A DNA stretch of 64,000 nucleotides, taken from Wenzhouxiangella sp. XN201 (lineage in GTDB: Bacteria > Pseudomonadota > Gammaproteobacteria > Xanthomonadales > Wenzhouxiangellaceae). This document shows, piece by piece, positions 18,383 through 26,991 of the stretch. The stretch spans positions 62,001 through 126,000 of the forward strand of contig NZ_JAAIVI010000020.1 in the NCBI RefSeq assembly GCF_011008905.1, written 5' to 3'. The position numbers were made by a program, and so were the translations under genes. Below the pieces are notes generated by a model. The model made no database searches. It saw only the letters and a list, made by a program, of their open reading frames with translations, and was not told the DNA's origin. The stretch's first letter is position 1, and every line of letters begins with the position of its first letter.

Positions 18383-19522
18383 CTACTCGAGGCCAAGCTG
18401 CTCGGCGGCGGCCGCAGCGCGTTCGACCCGGGCCTCGAGCGTCGATTCACCGGCGTCGCGGCCGCCGGCAAACTCCGGCCAGCCTTGACCGTGCCGCCGG
18501 CACAGCCCATTCAATACCTTGACGTGCTCAGGCGAGTCGTTCAGGCAGGGAATGTATTCGAGCGATTCGCCGCCGGCCTGGATGAATTCCTGTCGCCCTT
18601 CGACGGCAATCTCGTCGAGCGTTTCAAGGCAGTCGACCGAGAATCCCGGGCAGACCACCTGCAGCTTCTTCACGCCCTGCCGCGCCAGCGCCTTGAGGGT
18701 CTGGTCGGTATAGGGCTTGAGCCACTCGGCCCGGCCCAGGCGCGACTGGAACGTCAGCGTCCAGGCCTCGTCGGCCAGCCCCAGCTGCCCGGCGATCTCC
18801 CGCGCGCTGGCCTGGCACTGGCAGTAATAGGGGTCGCCGGCGAGCAGGTTGCGCTTGGGAATACCGTGGAACGAAAACAGCAGCTTGTCGGGCGCGCCGC
18901 GCGCTTGCCGGAATCGCCGGATCGATCCGGCCACCGCCGCCTGCCAGTTCTGGTCGTGATGGAAGTCGTTGACGAAGCGAACTTCCGGCAGCCAGCGCAG
19001 GCGCTTGAGCGAGTCGGTTACCCGGTCGAAGACCGAGGCGGTGGTGGTGGCCGAGTACTGCGGATACAGCGGCAGAACCAGCAGCCGCTGAATGTTCTCG
19101 CGCCGGATCCGGTCGATGGCCGAGTCGATGTCGGGCTGGCCGTAGGTCATGGCGAGCATGACCTTGACCCGGGGCAGATCCTTGCGGAATTCGGCTTCGA
19201 GCTTGTGGGCCAGATTGCGGCTGGTGACCAGCAGTGGCGAGCCATGCTCGGTCCAGACGCGGGCGTAAGCCTTGGCCGAACGCGGTGAACGAAACGGCAG
19301 GATGATGCCGTGCAGGATGAACCACCACAACAATTTCGGCACCTCGATGACCCGCCGGTCGGACAGGAACTGCTTGAGGTAGGGTCGCAACGCCTTGGCA
19401 GTCGGCGCCTCGGGTGTGCCGAGATTGACCATCAGCACGGCGGCCCTGGCGGCCTCGCGGTGGGGCTTGACCTGGCGGGTGGCATCGATCGACTCGACCA
19501 GGTGCTCGCGTGAACCGGACAT
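18383..19522 (-). CDS. hemH: Ferrochelatase
   Basis: A 379-residue enzyme that inserts ferrous iron into protoporphyrin IX, the last step of heme synthesis. VLMVNLGTPEAPTAKALRPYL marks the N-terminus. YPQYSATTT and FSFHGIPKR (with the conserved catalytic histidine) follow, and the C-terminal part carries the conserved glutamate region (PGFSVDCLETLDEI). I chose ATG 19522 (MSGSREHLVES) with GGGGAG upstream; an in-frame ATG at 19540 is the alternative. A C-terminal extension of about 30 residues, rich in A and E, is longer than in E. coli. Confidence 0.94.
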   Translation of the reverse strand: MSGSREHLVESIDATRQVKPHREAARAAVLMVNLGTPEAPTAKALRPYLKQFLSDRRVIEVPKLLWWFILHGIILPFRSPRSAKAYARVWTEHGSPLLVTSRNLAHKLEAEFRKDLPRVKVMLAMTYGQPDIDSAIDRIRRENIQRLLVLPLYPQYSATTTASVFDRVTDSLKRLRWLPEVRFVNDFHHDQNWQAAVAGSIRRFRQARGAPDKLLFSFHGIPKRNLLAGDPYYCQCQASAREIAGQLGLADEAWTLTFQSRLGRAEWLKPYTDQTLKALARQGVKKLQVVCPGFSVDCLETLDEIAVEGRQEFIQAGGESLEYIPCLNDSPEHVKVLNGLCRRHGQGWPEFAGGRDAGESTLEARVERAAAAAEQLGLE

Positions 19523-19670
19523 GGGGGCTCCCCGTTGCATGACAATTGGCTTAGTGTACTGAGTGGGCGTGAGGGCAGGGACGAAATATCCCCGAAGAGC
19601 TTGCGAGTGGGGATTTCTGGACAATTCTGCTATGATCGGTCATGTCGGAGTAGAAGGATAAAAAAGAAGA

Positions 19671-20633
19671 ATGCGCGTCTGCACGCCTCTCTGTTGGAGA
19701 AGTGTGATCCTGGTTGTCGCTATGGCAGCCAGCGTTTCGGCGTGGGCGCAGCCCTACGGCTACGCGATCAATTCCAAGGGCTACGATCTCGATGACTCGC
19801 GCGTGGCAGCGTTGTGGCGCATCGATCTGGCCACCGGCGCGGAAGAGTATATCGGCTGGACCGGGCGGGGCGACTTCATCGATGTCGAGGGCCTCGGTTT
19901 CAGTGAAGACGGTCGGCTCTACGGTGCCGACGACAGCACCCACACCCTTGTTTTGATCGGAACCGAGACCGGCAACGCCATTCCCGTGGGGGGCTCGCGT
20001 TCCAATATGGGGATCCGGCTCGGCACCAGCATGGATTTCGGGCTGACATTCACCTGCCAGGGCGATCTGCTGGTCTCCTCGTCAGGCACCGAGTCGCTCT
20101 ACAGCGCCGACCCGGATACCGGGGAGGTCGAGCTGATTGGTTCGCTGGGCGTGCCCATCGTCGACCTGACCGTCATCGGCGAGACGGTCTTCGGCATCGG
20201 CCTGGGGACCGATGGGGCAGGTGGCGTGGCCGCGCCCAACCTCTACCGGATTGATCCGGAAGCACCGGCAGCCGAATTGATCGGGGCGCTTGGCCCGGAT
20301 GCCAGCCCCTACATCCAGGCCGGGCTGGCCGCCGACGAAGACGGCCAGCTCTGGGCAATTACCGACCGCAACAGTGTTCCACCTTCCGAGGACCGGCTGC
20401 CCAGCGAAATCCTGCGCATCGATCCTCATTCGGGTGAAGCGACGCGGGTCGCCGAGACCCTGGTCGGCATCGAGTCGCTGGCCATTGCATCACCCGGGGC
20501 CTGTGACCGCGGGCTGGCGCCACCGACGGGCTCGGTCGATGTACCGCTGCTGTCACCGGCCGGCCTCCTGTTTCTCGCTGCCCTGATGCTGATCCTGGCC
20601 ATGCGCCAGCTTCGCCTCCGGGCGACAAACTGA
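19671..20633 (+). CDS. Exported protein with beta-propeller-like repeats and IPTL-CTERM-like C-terminus
   Basis: A 320-residue protein with a signal peptide (VILVVAMAASVSAWAQ). The body has repeating units of the type GLGFSEDGRLYGADD, LYSADPDTGEVELIGSLG and LYRIDPEAPAAELIGALG, as in DUF6923/six-bladed propeller folds. The end is VPLLSPAGLLFLAALMLILAMRQLRLR: a short motif, one membrane helix and a basic tail, like IPTL/PEP-CTERM sorting signals. It would be placed at the cell surface by an exosortase-like system, which is not in this window. ATG 19671 follows AAGAAG. Function unknown. Confidence 0.7.
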   Translation: MRVCTPLCWRSVILVVAMAASVSAWAQPYGYAINSKGYDLDDSRVAALWRIDLATGAEEYIGWTGRGDFIDVEGLGFSEDGRLYGADDSTHTLVLIGTETGNAIPVGGSRSNMGIRLGTSMDFGLTFTCQGDLLVSSSGTESLYSADPDTGEVELIGSLGVPIVDLTVIGETVFGIGLGTDGAGGVAAPNLYRIDPEAPAAELIGALGPDASPYIQAGLAADEDGQLWAITDRNSVPPSEDRLPSEILRIDPHSGEATRVAETLVGIESLAIASPGACDRGLAPPTGSVDVPLLSPAGLLFLAALMLILAMRQLRLRATN

Positions 20634-20687
20634 TAAACTCAGGGTCCGGTTTTCACGGGGCTTAGGCTCCAGCAGAGGTCGCGGCGC

Positions 20688-20924
20688 ATGGGTATCAGCG
20701 GTATCAGTCTGCCCCAGATTCTGATCATTCTCCTGATCGTCCTGCTCATTTTCGGCACCAAGCGCATTCGCAACATCGGCAGCGATCTCGGCGGTGCGAT
20801 CCGCGAGTTTCGCCAAGGTGTGCGCGACGATGATGACAAGGAGGACGACTCGCAACAGGAATCGGGAGACAAGAAGTCCGCCGAGGAAACGCGCAAGCGT
20901 TCGGCCTCGGACCCGGATTCCTGA
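20688..20924 (+). CDS. tatA: Sec-independent translocase subunit TatA
   Basis: 78 residues: a short periplasmic start ([10 protein letters not shown]), one membrane helix ([13 protein letters not shown]), the family's hinge-amphipathic segment ([21 protein letters not shown]) and a charged tail rich in D, E, K and S. TatA oligomers form the pore for folded twin-arginine substrates. It is the first gene of tatABC. Confidence 0.95.
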   Translation: MGISGISLPQILIILLIVLLIFGTKRIRNIGSDLGGAIREFRQGVRDDDDKEDDSQQESGDKKSAEETRKRSASDPDS

Positions 20925-20927
20925 TTC

Positions 20928-21203
20928 GTGGGCGGCATCGGCTTCAGCGAGCTGCTGCTGCTGGCACTGATTGCATTGTTCGTGGTGGGACCGCGCCGCC
21001 TGCCCGAGGCGGCCCGGACGATTGGCCGCTGGACGCGCCAGGCGCGTCGTGCCTGGGACGGCCTGAAGTCCGAGTTCGACGCCGAGATGGATCGCGATCA
21101 CAACCGGCGTATTCTCGAGGCCGAGCAGACCGGCAGCGATCCGGCATCATCCGCCTCGGCCGATGCCAAGGGATCGAATGAGCACCGAACCGACGCCGAC
21201 TGA
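20928..21203 (+). CDS. tatB: Sec-independent translocase subunit TatB
   Basis: 91 residues from GTG 20928, three bases after the tatA stop. The start GGIGFSELLLLALIALFVVGP RRLPEAART carries the conserved glutamate in the helix and the GP hinge typical of TatB. TatB pairs with TatC to recognise twin-arginine signals. It is shorter than the E. coli protein (171 residues), mainly in the disordered tail. It overlaps the tatC start. Confidence 0.92.
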   Translation: MGGIGFSELLLLALIALFVVGPRRLPEAARTIGRWTRQARRAWDGLKSEFDAEMDRDHNRRILEAEQTGSDPASSASADAKGSNEHRTDAD

Positions 21204-21942
21204 GCCGGAGCCGACCCTGATCGACCACTTGCTGGAGCTGCGTTCCCGGCTGCTCAAGGCGGCGGTCGCGGTCGTAGTCGTACTGCTCGTGCTGGCGCCT
21301 TTCGCCCGGACTCTCTACACCATGCTGGCCGAGCCGCTTGCCCGCCACCTGCCCGAAGGCGCCAGCATGATCGCCATTGATGTCGCCTCGCCGTTCCTGG
21401 CGCCCTTCAAGCTGGCGCTGGTCCTGGCCTTGCTGCTCGCCATGCCGGTGGTGCTCTACCAGCTCTGGGCGTTCGTTGCGCCGGGTCTGTACCGGCACGA
21501 GCAGCGCCTGGCGCGCCCGGTGCTGGCCATGGCAGTGCTGCTGTTCTATGCAGGATGTGCATTCGCCTATTTCGTCGTCTTTCCAGTCGTGTTCGCGTTC
21601 TTCACCGCCGTTGCGCCTGAAGGCGTGACAGTGATGACCGACATCAACAGCTACCTGGATTTCGTGCTGACCTTATTCATCGCCTTCGGCCTGGCTTTCC
21701 AGGTGCCGGTGGCCACGGTCATCCTGGTCGCTCTGGGTGTGACCACCCCCCGGGCCCTGGGGCGCATGCGCGGCTATATCGCCCTGGGTGCGTTCACCAT
21801 CGCCATGCTGATCACCCCGCCCGACCTGATTTCCCAGACCCTGCTGGCGGTACCGGTGTTGCTGCTTTTCGAACTCGGCCTGGTGGCTGCCCGGCTTCTG
21901 GTCCGGCAGCCCGAAGATTCGGGCGATCAGGCCAGCAGCTGA
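21178..21942 (+). CDS. tatC: Sec-independent translocase subunit TatC
   Basis: 254 residues, six membrane helices. Family motifs are LIDHLLELRSRLLKA at the start (conserved Glu in the signal-binding site), YQLWAFVAPGLYRHEQR, and FVVFPVVFAFF. I chose ATG 21178 with AAGGGA upstream over an in-frame ATG at 21163. It overlaps tatB by 26 bases, so translation is likely coupled. Its 3' end overlaps the end of the convergent BPSS1780-like gene by 16 bases. Confidence 0.95.
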   Translation: MSTEPTPTEPEPTLIDHLLELRSRLLKAAVAVVVVLLVLAPFARTLYTMLAEPLARHLPEGASMIAIDVASPFLAPFKLALVLALLLAMPVVLYQLWAFVAPGLYRHEQRLARPVLAMAVLLFYAGCAFAYFVVFPVVFAFFTAVAPEGVTVMTDINSYLDFVLTLFIAFGLAFQVPVATVILVALGVTTPRALGRMRGYIALGAFTIAMLITPPDLISQTLLAVPVLLLFELGLVAARLLVRQPEDSGDQASS

Positions 21943-22766
21943 TCGTCTTCGGGCGGATCCGGCCGCTTATCATCCGAACCGAAGATCTCGCGGAAGGCCA
22001 CCCACTGAGTGCCGGCCATCAGCACTTGCACCAGCATGGCCATCAGCATGAACAGAACCTGGCCGATCATCTGGCCGGCACCGCCCAGGGCCAGGCCCAG
22101 GCTCAGCGTCAGTAACCCGAATATCAGTCCCAGCCCGAACACCAGGGCGATCAGGGCCAGGCCCAGTCCGAGAAAGGCTGCCCAGTTGGCCAGTACGGCG
22201 CGCAGGCTGATCCACAGTGCCTGCCCGACCGGGGCGTCCGCAAAGGCCGCCAGCGGGATGGCGAAATACATCGCCGAAAGTACGATCGCCATGGCCACGC
22301 CGGCCAGCAGCAGGACCGGCCCGAACGAGATGGCATTCAACAGTTCGGCCATGGCTTCCGGTGAAGTCTGGGCAGCCTCGATCTGTTCGGGCGTTGCCTG
22401 ACCGCCGAGCCAGGCCGCCAGCAGGACCAGGGCGATCAGGCTGCCGACCAGGAAGAAACCACCAATGCCGAGCAGCCGGCTGCGCAGATTTGGGTGGCGC
22501 CAGGCCGAGACCAGCGCCGTGGGCACGGGTCGCCGGCCGGCCTCGACTTCGGAAAAAGCCGCCATGGCGCCGGCTGTCAGGCTCGGTGTGATCAGCATCA
22601 GCAGCAGCTGGCCGATCAGCGGTACGACCGCCAGCAGGCTGATCAGCATCCACAAGGCGGCCAGCCCGGCCATCGGGCCGAAAGCGGAAAACAGCCGTTC
22701 GGCCGCGGCCGGCAGCCAGCGCAAGCCGCGCAGGAACCCGGCCTTGTGATAGGGAAACGAGTTCAT
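21927..22766 (-). CDS. BPSS1780-like integral membrane protein
   Basis: 279 residues with a soluble start (KAGFLRGLRWLPAAAERLFSAF) and about six membrane helices. A central segment (QATPEQIEAAQTSPEAMAELLNA) lies between helices. The N-terminal pattern and topology fit the BPSS1780/DUF-type membrane family of beta- and gammaproteobacteria, whose function I do not know. Its ATG overlaps the stop of the LOG-family gene upstream (ATGA), so the two are translationally coupled. Confidence 0.65.
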   Translation of the reverse strand: MNSFPYHKAGFLRGLRWLPAAAERLFSAFGPMAGLAALWMLISLLAVVPLIGQLLLMLITPSLTAGAMAAFSEVEAGRRPVPTALVSAWRHPNLRSRLLGIGGFFLVGSLIALVLLAAWLGGQATPEQIEAAQTSPEAMAELLNAISFGPVLLLAGVAMAIVLSAMYFAIPLAAFADAPVGQALWISLRAVLANWAAFLGLGLALIALVFGLGLIFGLLTLSLGLALGGAGQMIGQVLFMLMAMLVQVLMAGTQWVAFREIFGSDDKRPDPPEDDQLLA

Positions 22767-23362
22767 CGGACGGGCTTGACCGATGCGGTTGCCAGGGCCT
22801 CGCGTGCCGACCAGCTGGTTGCGCGGCGTATCGCCTCGATCACCGCTTCGGGCTCGTCGACCGTCTGCCAGAGGTCGAGATGGGCGGGGTTCATGAAGTG
22901 CTGTTCGGTGCTGTAGCGCAGGAACTTGATCAGACCGTCGTAGTAGTCGGCCGTGTTGACCAGAACGATCGGCCCGAGGAATTGTCCGAGGCGCTTGAGG
23001 GTCATGGCCTCGAACAGTTCCTCGAAGGTGCCGCAGCCGCCCGGCAGGGCAACGACGGCATCGGCCTTTTCGAGCATGCGGGCCTTGCGCTCACGCATGT
23101 CGCCCACCACCTCGAGTGTGTGCAAATGCTGGTGGCCGCGCTCGACACGTGTGAGAAACTCGGGGATGATGCCGTGAACCCGTCCGTCAACGGCCAGGGC
23201 GCCGTCAGCCATCGCGCCCATCAGGCCGGTGCTGCCGCCGCCGTAAACGATTTCCAGGCCGGCCTCGGCCAGCGTGCGGCCGAGACGACCGGCGGCCTGG
23301 ACGTAGACCGGGTCGAGCGCCTGGCTGGAAGCGGCATAGACGGTGACGGACTTGATCGACAT
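22763..23362 (-). CDS. LOG-family protein (nucleotide 5'-monophosphate phosphoribohydrolase, TIGR00730 type)
   Basis: 199 residues from ATG 23362, after GGGGAA. It has the Rossmann-like start SVTVYAASSQ, YGGGSTGLMGAMADGAL, and the catalytic PGGCGTFEELFEAMT motif (PGGxGTxxE) with MRERKARM. LOG proteins split cytokinin riboside monophosphates or other NMPs to base and ribose 5-phosphate; in bacteria this is usually purine recycling. The frame is open further upstream but that part overlaps the divergent cytochrome gene, so I reject it. Confidence 0.9.
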   Translation of the reverse strand: MSIKSVTVYAASSQALDPVYVQAAGRLGRTLAEAGLEIVYGGGSTGLMGAMADGALAVDGRVHGIIPEFLTRVERGHQHLHTLEVVGDMRERKARMLEKADAVVALPGGCGTFEELFEAMTLKRLGQFLGPIVLVNTADYYDGLIKFLRYSTEQHFMNPAHLDLWQTVDEPEAVIEAIRRATSWSAREALATASVKPVR

Positions 23363-23386
23363 GGATTCCCCGCAACGGACGGCGCA

Positions 23387-23863
23387 ATGAGCACACATTG
23401 TAAACAGACTCTCTTCATAACGCTGCTGGTCGTAGTCGGCCTGACCGCCTGCCAGCCCGAGTCCGATGAAGAACAATCGCTGGCGCCGGGACAGGAGCCG
23501 TACCTGCGCTACTGTGCCTCCTGTCACGGCAATCAGGGGCAGGGCCGGCCGCCAAGCTTTCCGCCGCTGGCGGGCTCGGAATGGACCGAGCTTGCGCCCG
23601 AGGGACTGGCGGCCATCGTGCTGCTCGGCCTGCGCGGCGAAATCGAAGTCGCGGGCGAACGTTATCGGGGTTTCATGCCGCCGCTGAAGCATATCGACGA
23701 TGCCCAACTGGCTGCCATCGTCAACTTCATGACCGCACAGTGGGCCGATTCCGGCTCGGAGCTGGCGCCGGCCGACATCGCCGAGCTGCGTGCCAGCCTT
23801 GCCGGCCGCGGGCCGCTGGAAGGGCGCGAGGGGCTTGACGAATTGATCGGGGAACGACCATGA
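23387..23863 (+). CDS. Lipoprotein cytochrome c, class I
   Basis: 158 residues from ATG 23387. The lipobox LTAC lies after a hydrophobic segment (TLFITLLVVVGLTAC), so the protein is probably lipid-anchored. One heme site, CASCH, is followed by GNQGQGRPP, and the distal methionine is likely in GFMPPLKH. It should carry electrons in the periplasm; the partner is unknown. It is divergent from the LOG gene with only 24 bases between starts, and its stop overlaps the rhomboid ATG. Confidence 0.88.
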   Translation: MSTHCKQTLFITLLVVVGLTACQPESDEEQSLAPGQEPYLRYCASCHGNQGQGRPPSFPPLAGSEWTELAPEGLAAIVLLGLRGEIEVAGERYRGFMPPLKHIDDAQLAAIVNFMTAQWADSGSELAPADIAELRASLAGRGPLEGREGLDELIGERP

Positions 23864-24513
23864 ATCAGCCGTTTCCCCAGGGACAGCGCAACGGGCCACC
23901 GGCGTCAATGATCGTGCTCGGCATCACGGTGGCGGCCTATTTCGTGCAGATGACTGCGCTGACCGATGTGATTCGCCTGTTTGCCCTGTGGCCGCTGGCC
24001 ACCCCCGAGATGATCCGCTTTGCCGATACCGGGGCCATTGAGACCGGTTTTGCGCCCTGGCAGCTGGTGACCTACGGTTTCCTGCACGGCGACCTGATGC
24101 ATCTGTTTTTCAACATGTTCGCGCTCTACATGTTCGGCCTGCCGGTCGAGCGCGCCTGGGGCGCCCGGCGTTTCCTGATTTACTACTTCGTCTGTCTGGT
24201 TGGGGCTGCCATCATCCAGCTGCTGGTGGCCGCGATCTCCGGGGATGTCTATCCCACCATCGGCGCCTCCGGTGCGGTATTCGGGCTGTTGCTGGCCTAC
24301 GGCCTGATGTTTCCCAACAGCACCATCATGTTGCTGATTCCGCCGATCCCCATGAAAGCCAAGTATTTCGTGGTCGGTTATGGTTTGCTGACCCTGTTTT
24401 TCGGCATGACCGGCACGATGGCCGGCGTGGCGCATTTCGCCCATCTCGGCGGCATGCTTTTCGGTTTCGGCCTGATCCTCTACTGGGGAAGCCGGGGCAA
24501 GCGGTCTCGCTGA
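23860..24513 (+). CDS. Rhomboid-family intramembrane serine protease
   Basis: 217 residues with six predicted membrane helices. HGDLMHLFFNMFALYMFG is the loop-helix 2 motif with the conserved HxxxN. The nucleophile serine is in GASGAVFG, and the second catalytic residue is the histidine in AHLGG. It cuts membrane-embedded proteins. The start ATGA overlaps the cytochrome stop; the functional link between the two is unknown. Confidence 0.92.
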   Translation: MNQPFPQGQRNGPPASMIVLGITVAAYFVQMTALTDVIRLFALWPLATPEMIRFADTGAIETGFAPWQLVTYGFLHGDLMHLFFNMFALYMFGLPVERAWGARRFLIYYFVCLVGAAIIQLLVAAISGDVYPTIGASGAVFGLLLAYGLMFPNSTIMLLIPPIPMKAKYFVVGYGLLTLFFGMTGTMAGVAHFAHLGGMLFGFGLILYWGSRGKRSR

Positions 24514-24600
24514 CCGCTGCGAGGGCTTTGATCAGAAAGCCCATATCCTACTGATAGTGAAGATTTATTTCCGGATTCTGCGGTTGTGAGGTACTTTTTC

Positions 24601-24650
24601 GGCAAATGATTAGCCGCAAAGCTGTTTTTTGGCATATAATTAGCTGCAAA
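24601..24650 (+). promoter_or_regulatory. Direct-repeat operator and promoter upstream of the ectoine regulator
   Basis: Bases 24601-24620 (GGCAAATGATTAGCCGCAAA) recur at 24631-24650 with 17 of 20 identical, exactly 30 bases apart. The first copy contains an imperfect 15-base palindrome, GGCnAATnATTnGCC, the size expected for a MarR dimer site. A perfect TATAAT at 24635-24640 lies in the second copy, so a bound regulator would cover the promoter. The rest of the 136-base gap after the rhomboid gene shows nothing further. Confidence 0.55.
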
Positions 24651-25210
24651 TGAGATCAGACGACGTAAAAATGACAGCGGCCAACGGTCGAAATCCCGCA
24701 TTGCGAACCGCGGGTGAAGGGCCGGTGGTCAATGAACCCGACGACACGCGCGTCATCGGCGTGGTGCGGAATTTCCGCGTCGCCGTGCGTGCCGTCCAGG
24801 CGCACTCGGCGTGGGTCGAACGCCAGTGCGGCTTGAGTGCTGCCCAGCTTTGGGCGCTGTGGGAAGTCGATCGTGCGCCGGGCATCAGTGTTTCCGAGAT
24901 CGCGCGCCGCCTTTCGATCAAGCCGGCCACGGCCAGCAACTTGCTCGACAAGATCGAAGGCAAGGACTTGCTGCGACGCTCGCGCGAAGGTCCGGATCAG
25001 CGCGTGGTGCAGCTTTTCGTGACCGAAGAAGGTGCGAAGCTGCTGGCGACCGCGCCATTGCCGGCCCAGGGCGCGTTGCTCGATGCGCTCACCCGCCTGC
25101 GCAATGACGAGCTTGACGAGCTCAGTCAGGGCCTGGAAGCGCTGGTCGACATCCTGCACACCAAGGACGAAGGCTCGGCGATGTCGCCCATGCATCCGGG
25201 CAAGGATTGA
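24650..25210 (+). CDS. MarR-family regulator, probable ectoine operon regulator (EctR/CosR-like)
   Basis: 186 residues with a winged-helix domain: LSAAQLWALWEVDRAPGISVSEIARRLSIKPATASNLLDKIEGKDLLRR, then the wing GPDQRVVQLFVTEEG. The N-terminal 40 residues are disordered-looking. It lies 61 bases before the ectoine aspartokinase and shares its strand. MarR regulators beside ect genes (EctR1 in methylotrophs, CosR in Vibrio) repress them at low salt. The repeats at 24601-24650 would allow it also to control itself. ATG 24650 lacks a strong ribosome site; ATG 24671 is an alternative. Confidence 0.85.
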   Translation: MRSDDVKMTAANGRNPALRTAGEGPVVNEPDDTRVIGVVRNFRVAVRAVQAHSAWVERQCGLSAAQLWALWEVDRAPGISVSEIARRLSIKPATASNLLDKIEGKDLLRRSREGPDQRVVQLFVTEEGAKLLATAPLPAQGALLDALTRLRNDELDELSQGLEALVDILHTKDEGSAMSPMHPGKD

Positions 25211-25271
25211 TTGCCGCAACGCCGGCACAGAACAACAAATTCAGACACTCAAATCGAGAAGACAGGAAGAA

Positions 25272-26471
25272 ATGGAGATTATCGTTCAGAAATACGGCGG
25301 CTCCTCGCTGGCAGAAGACGGACAGTTGCGGGACGTTGCCCGACGCGTGGCGCGTTGTCGCGAGGAAGGCAAGGGCGTGGTGGTCGTGGTCTCGGCCCGG
25401 GGCAAGACCACCAGCCAGCTGCTCGCGCGCGCCGGCAAGCTCAATTCCAATCCCGAGCATCGCGAACTCGACATGCTGCTGGCTGCCGGTGAGCAGGCCT
25501 CGGCGTCGATGCTGAGCCTGGCCCTGCACGACCTGGGCCACGAAGCCATGGCCCTGACCGGCCCTCAGGCCGGCGTCAAGACCTGTGATGCGCACTTGAA
25601 TGCGCGCATCAAGTGCGTCGACCCCGAACGCATGCTCGAAACGCTCGAGGAAGGAAAGATTGCCGTGATCGCGGGCTTCCAGGGTGAAAGCCCGGAAGGC
25701 GACATCACCACCCTGGGCCGGGGCGGTTCGGATACGACGGCCGTGGCCATCGCCGCTGCCGTTGGCGCCGGACGTTGTGAGATCTATTCCGATGTGGATG
25801 GTGTCTACACCGCCGATCCGCGCAAGGTTCCCGACGCGACACGGCTGAGCATGATCAGCCTGGCCGAGATGAAGACCCTGGCGCACCACGGCGCCGGCGT
25901 GCTCAATGAGCGGGCCATCGACTATGCCATCGAGCACGGGGTGACCATCGTTTGCCGTAAGGCGCATGGGGAGGGTGGCGAAACCATCGTTCGCGCCGAA
26001 CCCGGCCTGGGCCGTTCACGCATTGTCGGCGTGGCCTGCCACGACGAACTGATGCAGGTCGAGTTCGATGAGACGGCCGACCATGCCACGCTGTCCGAGC
26101 GTCTTGATGATCTGGACGTGTTCGTGCCCGAGCTGGCCGAAGGCAAATCCGGTCGCTATCTGATTTCGATCGGGCAGTTGGCCGACGACGAAGGCCTGGC
26201 CAATTCCATCCGCGATGAGTTCGATCATGGTGTGGTGGTCAGTGGACCGCTGGCCAGCGTCTCGGCAGTCGGCTACAAGGCCGGCACAGACGCCAGGGCC
26301 GAGGTCATCGCCCGCGAGGAACTGGAAGCCGAAGGTATCGCCGTGCACGAGTCGATGCGCTTTGAACATGCAGTCACCTGCCTGATTGACTGCAATGCCG
26401 TCGAACGGGCGATGCGGATCTTCCACGATCGCTTCGAGATTACCGACACCGAGGTGGCCGATGTCGCCTGA
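25272..26471 (+). CDS. Aspartate kinase of the ectoine pathway
   Basis: 399 residues from ATG 25272 (GGAAGAA upstream). The kinase domain starts with VQKYGGSSLAEDG and includes TTLGRGGSDTTAVAIAA and YSDVDGVYTADPR; two ACT-like domains fill residues 260-399. It makes L-4-aspartyl phosphate, the first step to aspartate semialdehyde and diaminobutyrate. Dedicated aspartokinases in ectoine operons escape feedback by lysine and threonine; whether this one does cannot be seen. The usual KYGG(S/T)S motif is complete. It overlaps ectA by 11 bases. Confidence 0.9.
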   Translation: MEIIVQKYGGSSLAEDGQLRDVARRVARCREEGKGVVVVVSARGKTTSQLLARAGKLNSNPEHRELDMLLAAGEQASASMLSLALHDLGHEAMALTGPQAGVKTCDAHLNARIKCVDPERMLETLEEGKIAVIAGFQGESPEGDITTLGRGGSDTTAVAIAAAVGAGRCEIYSDVDGVYTADPRKVPDATRLSMISLAEMKTLAHHGAGVLNERAIDYAIEHGVTIVCRKAHGEGGETIVRAEPGLGRSRIVGVACHDELMQVEFDETADHATLSERLDDLDVFVPELAEGKSGRYLISIGQLADDEGLANSIRDEFDHGVVVSGPLASVSAVGYKAGTDARAEVIAREELEAEGIAVHESMRFEHAVTCLIDCNAVERAMRIFHDRFEITDTEVADVA

Positions 26472-26979
26472 AGGCGCACAAGTCCTCGCTGAACCGGAAT
26501 TCCGCAGGGCGCGCCCCGAAGACGGGGCCCGCATGTACGAACTGGTGCGCGAGATGGGTGGTCTCGAATTGAACACCGCCTATTTCTACGTGCTGTTCTG
26601 CATCGACTTTGCCGACACCTGCGTGGTCGCGGAGGTCGACGGCAAGCTGGCCGGCTTCGTGCTCGGCCACCGGCCGCCGGAGCGCCAGGATGCGGTGTTC
26701 GTCTGGCAAGTGGGCGTTGCACCCTTCATGCGCAAGCGGGGCATGGCGCGCCGGTTGCTGGAAGCGTTCCTGGAGCAGAATCCGGACGCTCGCTGGATGG
26801 AAGCGTCGGTGACGCCGGGCAATACGGCGTCGCGCAAGCTGTTCCGATCAGTCGCCCGCGACCACGGCGTCGAATGCCAGGTGAGCGATTTCATGCTGGC
26901 CGAACATTTTCCCGACGGTCACGAGCCGGAAGAGCTATTCCGAATCGGACCGTTCAAAACGAATTCAAACTTGAAGTAA
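26461..26979 (+). CDS. ectA: L-2,4-diaminobutyrate N-acetyltransferase
   Basis: 172-residue GNAT enzyme that acetylates L-2,4-diaminobutyrate in ectoine synthesis. EctA hallmarks include LELNTAYFYVLFCIDFADTCVVAE and VWQVGVAPFMRKRGMARRLLEAFL (acetyl-CoA loop R-K-R-G-M-A), then ASVTPGNTASRKLFRSVA. ATG 26461 overlaps the aspartokinase stop. The next gene, ectB, starts 12 bases after the stop. Confidence 0.95.
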   Translation: MSPEGAQVLAEPEFRRARPEDGARMYELVREMGGLELNTAYFYVLFCIDFADTCVVAEVDGKLAGFVLGHRPPERQDAVFVWQVGVAPFMRKRGMARRLLEAFLEQNPDARWMEASVTPGNTASRKLFRSVARDHGVECQVSDFMLAEHFPDGHEPEELFRIGPFKTNSNLK

Positions 26980-26991
26980 GTGAGTAAAGAC

